Shown in pieces: positions 12,891-23,917 of a stretch of DNA of 64,000 nt (position 1 is its first letter; every line of letters begins with the position of its first letter). This stretch comes from Hetaerina americana (Eukaryota > Arthropoda > Insecta > Odonata > Calopterygidae). A program made the translations under genes and the position numbers. The notes under the pieces are model-generated. The model did no database searches, was not told the DNA's origin, and saw only the letters and a program-made list of their open reading frames with translations. The stretch covers positions 10,001 to 74,000 of the forward strand of contig JAKTNV010000116.1 of assembly GCA_022747635.1 (NCBI GenBank), in the 5' to 3' direction.

Positions 12891-12986
12891 ATACTAAAGA
12901 AAAACATGATGTACCCATAATCTGTGACCTGATATTATGCATAATGCTAACAAACTCTGTAATATTCTGAGCCGAATAAAATAATT

Positions 12987-13062
12987 TATATCATAGCTCA
13001 AGTGGTTAAGAGCATCCGCCCGGCAAGTGGAAAGATCCGGTGTTCGAGTCCCGGTTGAGGAA
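12987..13062 (+). repeat. tRNA-like segment (SINE-type Pol III box remnant)
   Basis: A D-arm (GCTC, loop, GAGC) at 12996-13013 and a five-pair anticodon-like arm with loop CCGGCAA are followed by GTTCGAGTCCCGG, which fits a B box. The acceptor and T stems pair poorly, so this is not a functional tRNA. It is a tRNA-derived segment, either a SINE head or the tail of the ORF1-only element. Confidence 0.55.
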
Positions 13063-13207
13063 ATATTTTTACTCTTGTGATCCGTTCGATTCCGCCTTCC
13101 CCACCTCTATTGTGTTCGTCCTTTATATGTGTTCCTATCCCTTTTCCTTATATCTGTTTCTGTATATATGAGTACTTATTCGCCGTTTGGCGGGATTTCG
13201 TGTTTGA

Positions 13208-13210
<3 letters not shown>

Positions 13211-13279
<69 letters not shown>
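13211..13279. repeat. (TA)n(CA)n microsatellite
   Basis: About 50 bases of alternating TA followed by alternating CA. It may be the 3' tail of the preceding element. Confidence 0.95.
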
Positions 13280-13280
13280 G

Positions 13281-15220
13281 GGAGGATTTATTGCTCTGTT
13301 TCATTTAAAATGTGATAAATCATTTTTCATCGACGGTCTTTGTACTCGGAGAGTTATTTCCTTTCTTAAAAATTAAATTTCTGACCTTGAAACATAATTA
13401 CACTGATTTGAGAATCGTGACATTTACCGGAGAAGGAACTTTGTAGAAAAATAATTACAATAGGCTTAGAATACACCTCTAGGCAGGGGGAAAAACATCT
13501 CCCGGATGAGTGTGGTGCGTGGTGGAACTCTGCCAGGAGTATGTCCGTCTCCCGCTGCCCCTTTGACGGCTTTTGAGGAATGCCTCGTTTTACGCGGGCG
13601 GCTAAACGTCAAGGGAGACAGGATACAAACCCTGGGCCATAAGCCGGCAAATGTCAGCAGCTGTCTGAAACTGTTACATGCACGCATCCCAGTAATGTTT
13701 CATGATTTACTTTTAATTTTAATTCTCTTCTTGGCCTAAGGACTTCCATAATAACTTCCTAAAACTAAATGTTGGTATCTGAAATGTGGTATTATTGTGC
13801 TGCTAGACAGAGAAGAAGGGAGAGAGAGTACTCGCGAGACATTTTTCTCCTCCTTATTGAAGTTTATGATCTCTCAATACACCCATACTAATTATAAACG
13901 TCTATTAGTATAACTGACTCGGAAAATCATTCCTATTGGAATGGCGGGAAAATACGTAGTGTTTCACGGTTAAAAATTTATCTTCCATTGATCATAACAT
14001 TAAGTGACTTTTGAAGGGGATTCAAAGTTCCATGGAGTGTTTCACCGGCTGGAGTGGTTGGAGAGGAAGGAAGCAGGCAAATGCTGCTCAATATGAAAGG
14101 CTGTTTTTCATAAGTGTATTAATCAATCATCAGATGGGAGATAAAGTTCAGCTAACAGACGGCATAGTATTATTCAATGAGACATATACTTTTTGTCTGG
14201 TATTAAAAAATACCTCTAGCGATATTAGGATAAGAACTTAATTACTCTCATGGTTTAACATTTGAGCTATCAGTAAATACAACTTTGACATGCAATAGTC
14301 ATATAACGTAGACTCCTTGAACTTTTGTATTTTTTTTACTATGGTGCTCAATTTAATGAAGTACACAATCCAATCTATTTGAGTAAGTAATAACTAGATT
14401 TCGGCCTCTGTGAAATCAGACTCCAGTAAATGCAGATTTTCGCGTATATAAAGAATATTGACGCTCATGTTTCTATTCTTGATTTGTAACCAAAGTTGAA
14501 TTTCTTTCCCTTTTGGCATTCAAACGGGCCTAATAGTATAACTGAATCTAATTCTTAGCCAGACTGAATTCATACATATTTCCTAGTGGTAGTAGATGTT
14601 TTCTGAATTTAAATAATTAATTGTATGCACCTTCACTGCCATGCGAGGGAAATATCTGTGGGTTTAGTACAATTGCAAATTAATGGGAGGGAGGGAGGTA
14701 AGTGGGTGGTCCTCGAGTCACGTGTGCAGAAGAATTGGATGAAAAACCCAAGACATTAACAATAAACATGAAAACTAAGGAAATAATGGATTAATGTATA
14801 TGGGTCGAACGACACCCGTATTCAATCTGACGCTCATTCAACTCATCCTCCCATCGCTTGTTACTCATAAACTGACCTATCTGCTAGATTGTACCCTGCA
14901 GGACACGGGTTTTGTCTGCACGTAAAACATCGATTTAACAGTAACTACTTGATCGCAAGAAACATCACCATTCTAAAAGATGTACCTTCTAACTCCATCC
15001 CCAAATCAGTCATGCATTAGTTCACTAAAATTTAGGAAAAAATACTCAAACTTTGAATTCTAATTTATTTTATTATAAATAAAAAATACGTTGATCTCCT
15101 TGAAAATACTTAACTGAAGCTATGATAACAAATTTAAATAATGATTTTACTAATATCAGTAAAAGCATTATTGAAACAAAAATATAGGTTAGTATCTTTC
15201 ACGTGGTGTTTTCTTGGTTA
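13281..15220. other. No gene recognised
   Basis: AT-rich sequence. A GC-richer stretch at 13490-13690 is open in both directions but has no known domain. Nothing else seen. Confidence 0.5.
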
Positions 15221-15965
15221 TACGAGGGTCATCCGGAAAGTAGTACCCGTTCGTGCCGCATGAAGTGCTGACGACGCGAGTAGCCGCTGGACGAGGTCAG
15301 ATAGCTTCAGTGGCTTGTCTGCCTTCTCTGAGCCAAGTTGCGTGACGCTAGCATTGCCTGTGTTGTTTCTGTGATTGTTTACAATGTTTAAAAAAATTGA
15401 GAACGCCGCCAGTTGTGAAGTGAGGGCAGTGATTAAATTCCTCAATGCAAGAAACGTTCGCCCATGTGATATTCGTCGCCAATTAAAGGAGGTGTATGGA
15501 GACAATGTAATGGACGAGTCGTCTGTTCGGCGGTGGTGTCGCAACTTCAACATGGGGAGGGGGAACACACACGACGATGAGCGTTCGGAGAGACCGTCTG
15601 TCATTACAGACCAACTGGTGAGCTCAGTTGACGAATTCGTGAGTCAGATCGGCGCGTCACAATTGATGACATCTGTGAGCATTTTCCCAATGTTTCTCGA
15701 ACAATTGTTCATGAAATTGTTAAACACCATCTGAAGAACTTAAAGAAGGAGTGACCCTGTATCTCAATGAGCTGGCGGCGAAGGACTATGCAGCAGGAAT
15801 ACAGAAACTTGTCACACGTTATGACAAATGCCTTAATTTGCTTGGAGATTATGTTGAGAAGTAGTTTAAAGTATCCTCTTTCAAATAAAATTTTTTATGT
15901 TTGTTAATATTTACTTTTGTGTCTTTATTTCACGAACGGGTACTACTTTCCGGATGACCCTCGTA
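15221..15965 (+). mobile_element. Internally deleted mariner element with perfect 35-bp ends
   Basis: The first 35 bases (15221-15255) and last 35 (15931-15965) are perfect inverted repeats, counting the TA target duplication at each end. The element is 745 bp, against about 1.3 kb for a complete mariner. It keeps the N-terminal DNA-binding part of a transposase and the last residues of the C-terminus (IQKLVTRYDKCLNL), but the catalytic DD34D core between them is missing. It is a non-autonomous derivative that an intact relative could have mobilised. Perfect ends suggest fairly recent activity. Confidence 0.93.
15384..15734 (+). pseudogene. Truncated mariner transposase, HTH domain only
   Basis: The ATG at 15384 opens a frame starting MFKKIENAASCEVRAVIKF. 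It contains the first helix-turn-helix of Mos1/SETMAR-type transposases (VRPCDIRRQLKEVYGD, then SSVRRWCRNFNMGR) and the linker DDERSERPSV. The second half diverges from the family after about residue 80 and the frame ends at 15734, before any catalytic Asp. If translated, it would be a protein of about 116 residues that could bind mariner ends without cutting. The C-terminal tail survives out of frame near 15790-15860. Confidence 0.8.
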
Positions 15966-17194
15966 TTTTACGTGGATGTAAGCTGCCATTGGTGTCAATC
16001 TAAATGGATTCGCTTACCCTTCTGAATTCTCTAAAACCCCGGTAAAACGGTATTAAATTATATCTTGAACATAACCAAGATGTAAAAATAAATTTTTCAT
16101 CCCACCTGTAATTTCACAGGCGTGAAGCATACACCTTTAATAAACTCATACGCGGCCTGAATATTCGCTTCGTTCTACCTGGAACTCAAGCTTTCCGTAC
16201 AACCGGTCCGTAAGGCGATGACTATGTGGAATCAAATTTCGTCTTTGAAGTCAATGCTAAAAAATATTATCTCTGTGATTTAATAGGCAAAATATCGGGC
16301 AGAGTATTTTTAAGGATAAACCCTAGTAAAGAGGAACCAGGTCTGAGTCATCTCTGACGCATCACTTATTTTAACTAATCAGTATTCTGAAATAGAACGG
16401 ATTTTATTTTCTTAGAAAAATTGAAGGGAATTCCAAGGATAATGTTCAACTAATTGAAGACAAATGCAGGTTTTGTCTCCCCATCCCATGACACGTATTA
16501 AATAACTGGTAAACTCAAAGGGAAAATAAATGCCATAACCTCCCTAAACTTAGCCTCTTACATTTTCTTCCCACTCTCGTTCGCTGTGTCTTATATTTCG
16601 GATCACTCTCTCTACCGGTTTCTTCACCCTCCTTCATCATTCAAAGTCTACAGTGTAACCTGGATTCACTTGGTCGGAGGGATAGGCGAGCTTCTCATGT
16701 ATATTTGGTCACCATTCCTGTAAACAGAGCCAATTTGACAATTATGTAACGCAAGGCTTTGTCCAATGGAAAAATTATTAATGACCAAATTCATTCAATA
16801 TTATGATTAAAAAAGTGATTTTCTTAAAATTACCACTCAATAAATGGTGCTAAGCGAACAAGAGAGTATTTGAGTGTAACCACATGGAAATGCAAACCGA
16901 AAAAAGTAATCAACAGTTGGTAACAGGAAATTTGTCCACACTTCGTTAGACAAAACGTCGGCAGTTAGTCGATATCTATGTAGGTATTTGGTCGAAGTTT
17001 CCATATTTAATTTCGGAATGTGGTTAGTTTCATGTAGAATGCGGAATTAAAAAATTCATTTGATACGCACCGAACTTTAATTTCCATTTATATTCTTCGA
17101 TTAGTGTAAATTAATATTATCATAATTATAGCAGCGGACAGATTTTCTCAGTGCCTTTATGATAATTATAACTATTAAATAAAATAAATAAAAA
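15966..17194. other. No gene recognised
   Basis: AT-rich sequence, no coding region or named repeat seen. Confidence 0.5.
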
Positions 17195-17345
17195 AACCTT
17201 TGCCCGTCTGCCTCCTACCCTTCGGCCTGTTTGGGCGGTGAGGTGACCTTCCCAGGAGCAATTGTGAGTGCTATAGCCCGCAGGCATCCAGGAATCGCCA
17301 GAACGCCCAAACCGTTCCACCTTGTCAAGGTCGTAGACCATGCAA
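17195..17345 (-). mobile_element. Isolated RTE 5' leader fragment
   Basis: Read on the minus strand it carries ACCTTGACAAGGTGGAA, AATTGCTCCTGG, GGTCACC and a block like AGGAGCCAGACG in the same order as the 5' leaders of RTE copies at 17915 and 30447. The leader ends in a T-run and no endonuclease follows. It belongs to a diverged member of the same family. Confidence 0.6.
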
Positions 17346-17914
17346 AGTATCCGTCATAGTACCAACCAAAGGAGGAATTACATTCACGATTTCTGGACGG
17401 GAATAACTTTAACGCTTTGCACCATTTAAACACTCGACTATTAGCTATGCAATTCGGACTTTAGTTCTAGCAATAATATTAAATTTCTGAGTGAAAAAAC
17501 CATCTGAAACCTGCATTAACTAAAATGACGTAATCTGACTCCAGGCACGCGTGATTCTCGCAAAAAATGAATAGCTCACCACATGCAAAAAACCATCAAC
17601 AAATAGAGCCTAGACATTTTTATATTACCAATTAATTTTCAAATAAAATTAACCAGAAAACCATTCAACAAATTTGCATTTAAATAAGTATACGCTCTAT
17701 ATAATTTAAAAAGAAATAAGTAACCACGCACGTTAGTCCATTAGGTACTAAAACACTGTTTACGGGTTATTATTTCTCAGGGTACACAGAAGTTATACAT
17801 GTATGTAAAACAAAAAATATGCGTTTGTCGAAGGTGTAAATGTGACTGAATATAAACTTCAATCCAGTGAATGTTAGAACATAAATTTATCAATGGACCC
17901 ATATCATCATGTGA
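17346..17914. other. No gene recognised
   Basis: AT-rich sequence between two RTE pieces. A possible diverged target duplication of copy A lies at 17904-17914. Confidence 0.5.
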
Positions 17915-18206
17915 CCCTCCCCTGGACTACAACCTTAATGTGGTGGAAGGGCTTCTGCGTTCCGATTACCCCTAGAGCTGTGCTGGCGGGAGCAATAAAA
18001 ATTGCTCCTGGTTGGGTCACCCATGCCAGATAGGTCGAAGGTTAGGAGCCAGACGAAAGGTAGTCCACGCAGCGTCTGCTCCTCAGTGAGGCGGCTGCAA
18101 TGGCGTCTGACCCCAGTGGGGTGGCCATTGAGTGATGGTGTCACGTTAAAAACACTATTGAGGAAGGCAACGGGAAACCACCTCAATTATCATTCCGAAG
18201 ATTAAC

Positions 18207-19150
18207 ATGATGGACTATACAGAGATTTTGAGTCCTGGCAACTACGGGGCTCGGCCCAATCGGCCGTGTGTCGTGCCCGGCAGCGGGGGAGGCAAGGCTC
18301 CCGCAGTCGTCATCCCACGAAACCCTTGCAAGGGAAAACCAGCAGCAGCAGGGCAGAAGACGCAGGAGAAGAAGACCAAATTAGTCAGAATAGGAACGTG
18401 GAATATTAGGACAATAATGAGGACAGGGAAATTGGAGAATGTTAAGCGAGAGATGGGAAGGGGAAATACCAATATATTAGGTCTATGCGAGGTGAGATGG
18501 AAAGATAGCGGGGATTACTGGAGTGATAAGTATATAATAATATACAGCGGCGGGGACGAGAGCCAACGAGGGGTTGCCATAGTATTAAATGAAGAGATAG
18601 GATGAAGCGTAGTCAACATAGAGCAGGTAACGGATAGAATACTACTAGTAGAGATAAAAGCAGAACCGACGAACTTGGTTGTTATTCAGGTATACATGCC
18701 ACCGAGCAACCATAAGGAAGAAGAGGTCGATTGGATATAAGATCAGTTAGAGGACATGATCGCGTGTGTTCCTGCAGGGAAACATTTGAGAGTGATGGGC
18801 GATTGGAATGAGACGGTAGGCGAAGGAAGAGATGGTGATGAGATGGGGGACTACGGTTTACGCACGAGGAATGACCGCGGGGAGAATACAGTTGAGTTCT
18901 CCAGGAGACAGGGGTTAGTCATCACCAACACTTGGTTTAGCCACCAGAAAAGACGCAGGTATACAAGAAAAATGCCAGGTGACTCAGAAAGGCATCAGCC
19001 AGATTATATCCTGGTTAAACACAGGTTTAGGAATAGTGTGATAAATTCGCACAGCTTCACGGGAGCGGATGCGGACTCTGACCACAATTTAGTTGTTATG
19101 AATTGTAGAGTCCGTTTCAAGAAGATAAGACGGGGGCGGGTTAGAAAATA
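18207..19150 (+). pseudogene. RTE apurinic-type endonuclease, copy A
   Basis: The frame at 18207-18605 reads RIGTWNIRTIMRTGKLE, then ILGLCEVRWKDSGDYW, the N-terminal half of an AP-like endonuclease that nicks target DNA for target-primed reverse transcription. A TGA at 18603-18605 interrupts it. The C-terminal half (18756-19151) has MGDWNETVGEGRDGD, DYILVKHRFRNSV and DSDHNLVVMNC. Catalytic blocks GDWN and SDH are therefore kept although the frame is broken. A second stop lies near 18738. The peptide between the leader and the motif (GGKAPAVVIPRNPC) is shared by all family copies. Confidence 0.85.
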
Positions 19151-19231
19151 GAATGTATAAGCATTAAATGGAAGGAAAAGGAAGGAGTATCAGCAGGCTG
19201 TATCGAAATCCATGGATGAGGGCAAAGAGCT

Positions 19232-20585
19232 GTGCACTATCGAGAAAAAATGGGATTATTGAAAAGCAAAAAGCAAAGCAAAAAAGGCATATTGAAAGCT
19301 GCAAATGAACATATAGGAACCGTTAATGGGAAAAGAACAAGGCAGCCATGGATCACGGATGAAATTATTAGAAATATAGATGAGGAAATAAAATGGAAGA
19401 ATGTAAACACCGAGCTAGGGAAAAGGAAGTACAAAGAGTTAAACAATAAGTTGAGGCGGGCAACAAATAAAGCAAAAGGAGCATGGTGGAAGACGCAGTG
19501 CGAGGATATGGAAAGTTTGCAGAGTAAGGGTGAAAAAGGTGCGCTGCACAGCAAAGTAAAATCTTTATCGGGAAGTAAGAAGGGAAGATCTATGATAACA
19601 GTTAGAGATAAGGTGGGTAAGGTAATAGCTGACACAGGAAAGAGTCCAGAGAGATGGAAGAAATATATAGAAGAACAGTATAGTGAAGAACTTAGATCAA
19701 CAAAGTTAGACTTAGAAAAGGAGCATGACGTAGAGGAAGATAGCGTAGGTCCAGGCATACTCGACGATGAGATAAAACGGCCATTAAGGAAGATGAAATT
19801 AAATAAGGCCGTGTGGGTGGATACCATTCTTGCGGAACTACGAAAATGTTGAGGAAATTGTGGGAGGAAGAGGCTATATGGAACTGATTCGTAGTATCCA
19901 GGAGAAAGAAATCTGGCCGGAAGACTTTTGTGAGATCAGTGCTAGTACCTATACCGATAAAGCTAAAGGCTACATTATCTGAGGATTAACAAGCAAAATG
20001 TTTGCTTTCCGACGCAGATAAAGGGGTATGTGGAGGAAATGATTAAAGAGGCATGGGAAGAACTGGAGGTAGGAATGAAAGTGGGCGAGGAATTAGCAAA
20101 ATCAGTTAGGCTCGCTGATGACCAAGCTTTAGTTTGTCAGTCAGTCAAAGGGTTGCAAGCATTGCTAAGTGAATTGGAAATTCAGTGCGACAGATACGTG
20201 ATGGTATTATTATCAATATCAATATTATCAGTATTAAAAACAATAGTCAGGCGATTTTCTAAAAATAAAAAGCTAAACATTAAAATAGGAGGGCAAAAAC
20301 TAAAGCAGGTAGAACAGTTTACGTATCTCGGAAGTGTTTTTGGACCTAAATGGTCAAAGAAGTAGGGATATGAGGAGAAGAATCGCGCCAGGCAAAGAGG
20401 CTTTCACAAGGAGGAGGGAGTTGATGACAGGGAAATTGAGTAATGATGTTAAGAATAGGCTGTTGAAATCTTTGGCATGGAGCATAGTTTTGAATGGCGC
20501 CGAAAAATGGTCACTGAAGCAAGGGGGTAGACGTGAATTGGTGGCTTTTGGGGAGTGGGTGTGGAGAAGGATGGAGAAGGTGTAG
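19232..20585 (+). pseudogene. RTE linker and reverse transcriptase remnant, copy A
   Basis: The frame at 19232-19852 is the endonuclease-RT linker, ending near KMKLNKAVWVDTI. The RT palm is mostly missing: the fingers region and the DFKKAFDRVN and RRGCPL blocks of copy B have no counterpart here. Sequence resumes at 20030 with the palm segment EEMIKEAWEELEVG and VRLADDQALV, where the catalytic pair DD remains. The C-terminal blocks LKQVEQFTYLGSVF and SIVLNGAEKWSLKQG follow in another frame (20334-20585). It cannot encode an active RT. Confidence 0.85.
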
Positions 20586-20682
20586 GATGCTGGATTTTTT
20601 TGTTAGGAGTCACAAAATATTTATTTGGTAGTTTTGTCCATCGACCACCTACCTTAACCGGTCGATTACCTAATAGTAATAA

Positions 20683-21209
20683 TCATTATGCGAGTAGCGG
20701 TCAGAACATTGATATGGATGTCGGCGACCTGCTACGTTAATGGCAATAATAAATTCAAAGGATTCCTCCGCCCGAAATACGGTTCGACACAAATCGTGAA
20801 ATATAACAATGGGCAATTTCTACCCTAAGGCGCCGTTTTAATTTATTTTCTTCGCGATGGGTGTCGCGGCAGTGAATTTTCCGCCTGGGATCAATTACTA
20901 TCGCTTGCGTCAAGTACGCCACGCCTGCTCGCAAGCGCCAAAAACCTACCTCTGCTTATTTTAAGAACAATAGTATTCCAGGGCAAGTTCAGCATTAGCA
21001 TTGTTTAATATTTCACAGATTCCTAAGATATACATACTTTGCCGACCCATTTTGAAAAACCCTGGTAAGTCATAGATGGAAAATTGGATTCCTTAAAGCC
21101 AGATGGCAGTCGTATTTTATCTAAGATGTGCTTTTATACGGCGTGAACAATGTCATCTGTTTAGTTCAAATTAATATTTAACCATCTGTCTTGAAAAAAT
21201 CAAACTGGG
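20683..21209. other. No gene recognised
   Basis: AT-rich spacer between RTE copy A and a tRNA-derived segment. Confidence 0.5.
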
Positions 21210-21210
21210 A

Positions 21211-21270
21211 CGTCGTGTAGCTGAGTTACTGACCTGAGGCCCGGCGTGCGATTCCGGAGGCTACCTGTGA
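21211..21270 (+). repeat. tRNA-derived SINE head
   Basis: TAGCTGAGTTACTGAC fits a Pol III A box and GTGCGATTCCGG, about 30 bases later, fits a B box. The spacing is that of a tRNA head. It is degenerate and the body of the SINE is not delimited. Confidence 0.5.
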
Positions 21271-22182
21271 ACACGCTCATCTTCACACAATTTGTGTGAT
21301 TATTCTGGTGACAGATCTTCCTAGGTAACAACCGTTGGCGCATTAGAAGGGACTCGCCCCTGTACCCTGTTGAGTGAATTTTGCAAAGTGTATAGAGCTT
21401 TATACGCGCGATCCCTTTCCTTGCCTATAAGATCAACCTTTGGGCTGATTAAACAATCAAACAATATTCATCACTATTTATTTTCCCTCGTCTGCTTTTT
21501 ATTTAAAGTGCGAATTTTGTTGAGCCTGATGAATGGAAGCTATGGTCTGTAGTTTAAATGAGTCCACGGGTGATTTGCCTGTTACATTTTTTAATTCAGC
21601 GATAGAGATGTCTCCTTTACGTAAGGGCAGTTTCCTTTTCCCGCATGAAGTAATCTCCGCGTCTGCCTGATTCTCTTCTTCGGGTATTATTCGTCGACAC
21701 ATTGACCGACGGGCGTTTTGCATAAATTGAATTCCAAATCTGTCATTCCAAACGCGACCTTTTTTTACTCCTTTTTTTAGTACCATATTGCTTTTCTCCA
21801 AGTTATCTGAAAATGTTTTGGGGCCATTCGTGCATTCGCATCAAATGATCAGATCTCGGGATTCCGCGGAAAAATCAATAGCAGAAGCAAACAGGCACAC
21901 CTACGTCAACCTTTTGGGGAACGTGAGAACTCAAATATTACTTGTGGGTTCTCCCGCGCGAGGAAATCTCGTCCCATCATTCCAACCACCCGAGCCCTGA
22001 AAATATTTTATGACATCCCTCGTGCAGAGGAAGAAACTCGAATAATCTCACGAATAGCTTCGAATAAAAATTTCCACTGGAATGGTAATTCAGGCAAAGA
22101 GCATTTTCGCTGAAATGTCGTTGCTGAGCATATTGGTGGTGATTTAGGCTGTGACCCTAGTTTCTCACGACACCATTCATAT
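21271..22182. other. No gene recognised
   Basis: AT-rich sequence. A 100-codon minus-strand open frame at 21499-21801 has no known domain. Confidence 0.45.
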
Positions 22183-22262
22183 CTAGGGCCCTGGTGGCGG
22201 CAGGGTGCCAACCCAGAGGTCGCGGGTTTGATTCCCGCCCATGTTGGTTTTCCTCCGCCTAG
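22183..22262 (+). repeat. tRNA-derived SINE head
   Basis: A perfect T-arm (GCGGG, loop TTTGATT, CCCGC) follows an A-box-like GGTGGCGGCAGGG. The reverse strand reads GIKPATSGLAPC, a pattern commonly seen when tRNA-derived SINEs are translated. The 5' acceptor half is degraded. Confidence 0.5.
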
Positions 22263-23346
22263 CACTTGGGAGCTTGTAATTGTAAATTTAATGCACAGGG
22301 GATGGGTGGAAGGAGGGAATATAAGGTCCCAATCTCTCCCAAAAATAACGTTGGATTATTAAATACATATTGTGGATTTTGACGCGACGAGATATGACAG
22401 TCGAATAACGCAAATCTTGTAAATAGTATCCTGCGCTCGTGTCATGCATCCGATTTTCTCCGCCGTCGCAGGTTATGGAAGCAATCAAAATACACGTAGA
22501 TTGCCAAAGCGGTGTCGCGTCGCGGCTGCGAGTGAAAATCGGCGCCCACAATCGGCCATTTGATCATCTCTCAGAAAAGTAATAAACGCACGGGTCGTCA
22601 TCGTCTTTTGTTTTCTCCTGCCTCAGGCATGAAAACGTATTTGTAATCGTAAGCAACGCACGCTGCGTTGCGTACGATTGAAAGCGATTGCGGCGAAATG
22701 ACATGTCATAACGCCGCGGTGCTACGGTAGAGGGAACGTTTATTCGTCATGCCAAAGGAAAGCTTGCGTCTAAGTTATATACAGCGTTATATCTAACATC
22801 CTTTTTTTCTCATAGCCATGCGACAGAGTTATGGCATAAATTACAATTTGCCTTGCCACAGGCCAATATGAACATCAAAACGGGCCGATCAGAGCATAGA
22901 TGCCAGAGAATCACCTAGGCTGATTTACTACAGATATTAAGAGCTTTCAACCCCAAATGCTTAGCACTGCCTACGCAATTAGCAAAGACGGGTGCTCACT
23001 TGAAGTGTTTCATCCATCACTCTTTATCAATGGGATTCTTATTTTTGCTTCCAAGGGCTCCCTAATTAAGCATAATTAAGGTACTGTATTAGGTTATTTA
23101 CCTGGCAAAAGGGCTTCCCAAATTGACCAGAAGTGTGACCCCCCACCAAGTCTATTCGTACTAACAATGGAAAAATTTACTTTTAAAACATAGACGCTGA
23201 CATTAAATATTTAAAGACAACTGAGATCCTATAAATTCTTGAAATTTGGTCGATATTGGAACACGTCCAACATTTTTAGTCCAAAAATTTGTCTCATTCC
23301 CTAAAAAAGTAGAACGTACAGGTATTCAATCTGAAGGCCTGAGTAC
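22263..23346. other. No gene recognised
   Basis: AT-rich sequence, no coding region or repeat identified. Confidence 0.5.
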
Positions 23347-23418
23347 GAAATCACAAACCTCCCTATTTAGCTATGTTTTCAAGAAATCACAAACCTCCCT
23401 CTTAAGCTACGTTTTCAA
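23347..23418 (+). repeat. 36-bp tandem duplication (two units)
   Basis: Units 23347-23382 and 23383-23418 both begin GAAATCACAAACCTCCCT and end GTTTTCAA, with a few substitutions between them. Confidence 0.85.
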
Positions 23419-23639
23419 ATGCGTGCGGCACGGTGATCGTCCCACCAATAAGAGCGGAGGAATAATTCCGAGATATTGCGAGTAGCGCAGACGCTAGACC
23501 TGAATGGGAAACAATTTAACTGTCGCCCGAAGCAAGAACAAAACAGCTCGTGGAGGTCATCAGTCTCAACGGACAGAGATTTAAACGATTAATGCCAGCC
23601 GTGCGCCAAAATAGCTGATCCGTTGCGGCGTTTTGATCA

Positions 23640-23760
23640 ATGTTAAACGTTTCAATGCAACAATTTCAGAGTGTAAAAATCATTCGCCTTGACTGGGATT
23701 CGAACCCAGATCCCTCAATATCCGGTCGAGTGCTTTAGCCACTTAAGCTACCGAGGCATC
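23640..23760 (-). repeat. tRNA-derived SINE (family B) with complete cloverleaf
   Basis: Positions 23757-23686 on the minus strand fold as a 72-nt cloverleaf: acceptor GCCTCGG with TCAAGGC (one mismatch, one wobble), D stem GCTT/AAGC, anticodon stem CTCGA/TTGAG, T arm CTGGG-TTCGAAT-CCCAG. The formal anticodon would be GGA but position 33 is C rather than U and a serine tRNA would need a long variable arm, so it is probably a SINE head. The following GAATGATTTTTACACTCTG is shared with the inverted copy at 23960-24056. Confidence 0.65.
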
Positions 23761-23917
23761 CTCTTAAACTCTGAAATTTTGGGGCTTTTAAAGGAACAAG
23801 ATGTTGTGAAGAAATACCGTACATACAATGTCACAGGCATTCGTAGTCGTGCGCGAGGCGCCACAGTCCACGAGGTTAAAGCCACTTTTAAACACTTATA
23901 GTGTTTATACTTTGACA

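Larger units (their letters stand above)
10565..13280 (+). mobile_element. ORF1-only LINE-like element (half-LINE) with tRNA-like tail
   Basis: A GC-rich leader (about 10565-10967) precedes a gag-like ORF1 (10968-12556). After ORF1 there is no endonuclease or reverse transcriptase. Instead come a T-rich stretch, degenerate TATGTG microsatellite (12760-12890), a tRNA-like segment (12987-13062) and a (TA)n(CA)n tract (13211-13279). LINE copies are normally truncated at the 5' end; this one has the 5' part and lacks ORF2. That fits a half-LINE such as mammalian HAL1, or a 3'-deleted LINE. The outer ends are approximate because I saw no target duplication. Confidence 0.5.
17915..20682 (+). mobile_element. 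RTE-clade LINE, copy A (internally deleted)
   Basis: It starts with the family leader (CCTGGACTACAACC and following), then an endonuclease, a linker and a shortened reverse transcriptase, and ends in an AAT-rich tail (20670-20682). Flanks TCATCATGTGA (17904-17914) and TCATTATGCGA (20683-20693) look like an 11-bp target duplication with two changes. It is 2768 bp, against 3375 bp for copy B. The missing part is the first half of the RT domain, lost between about 19900 and 20030. Frameshifts and stops show it is dead. Confidence 0.85.

Noticed and set aside
12987..13062. Functional tRNA gene
   Set aside because: Acceptor and T stems pair poorly and the base before the anticodon is C; it is a tRNA-derived remnant.
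19237..19827. 196-codon minus-strand open frame
   Set aside because: It is the antisense of the RTE linker in copy A; the same antisense frame appears at 31873-32343 in copy B, which explains its length.
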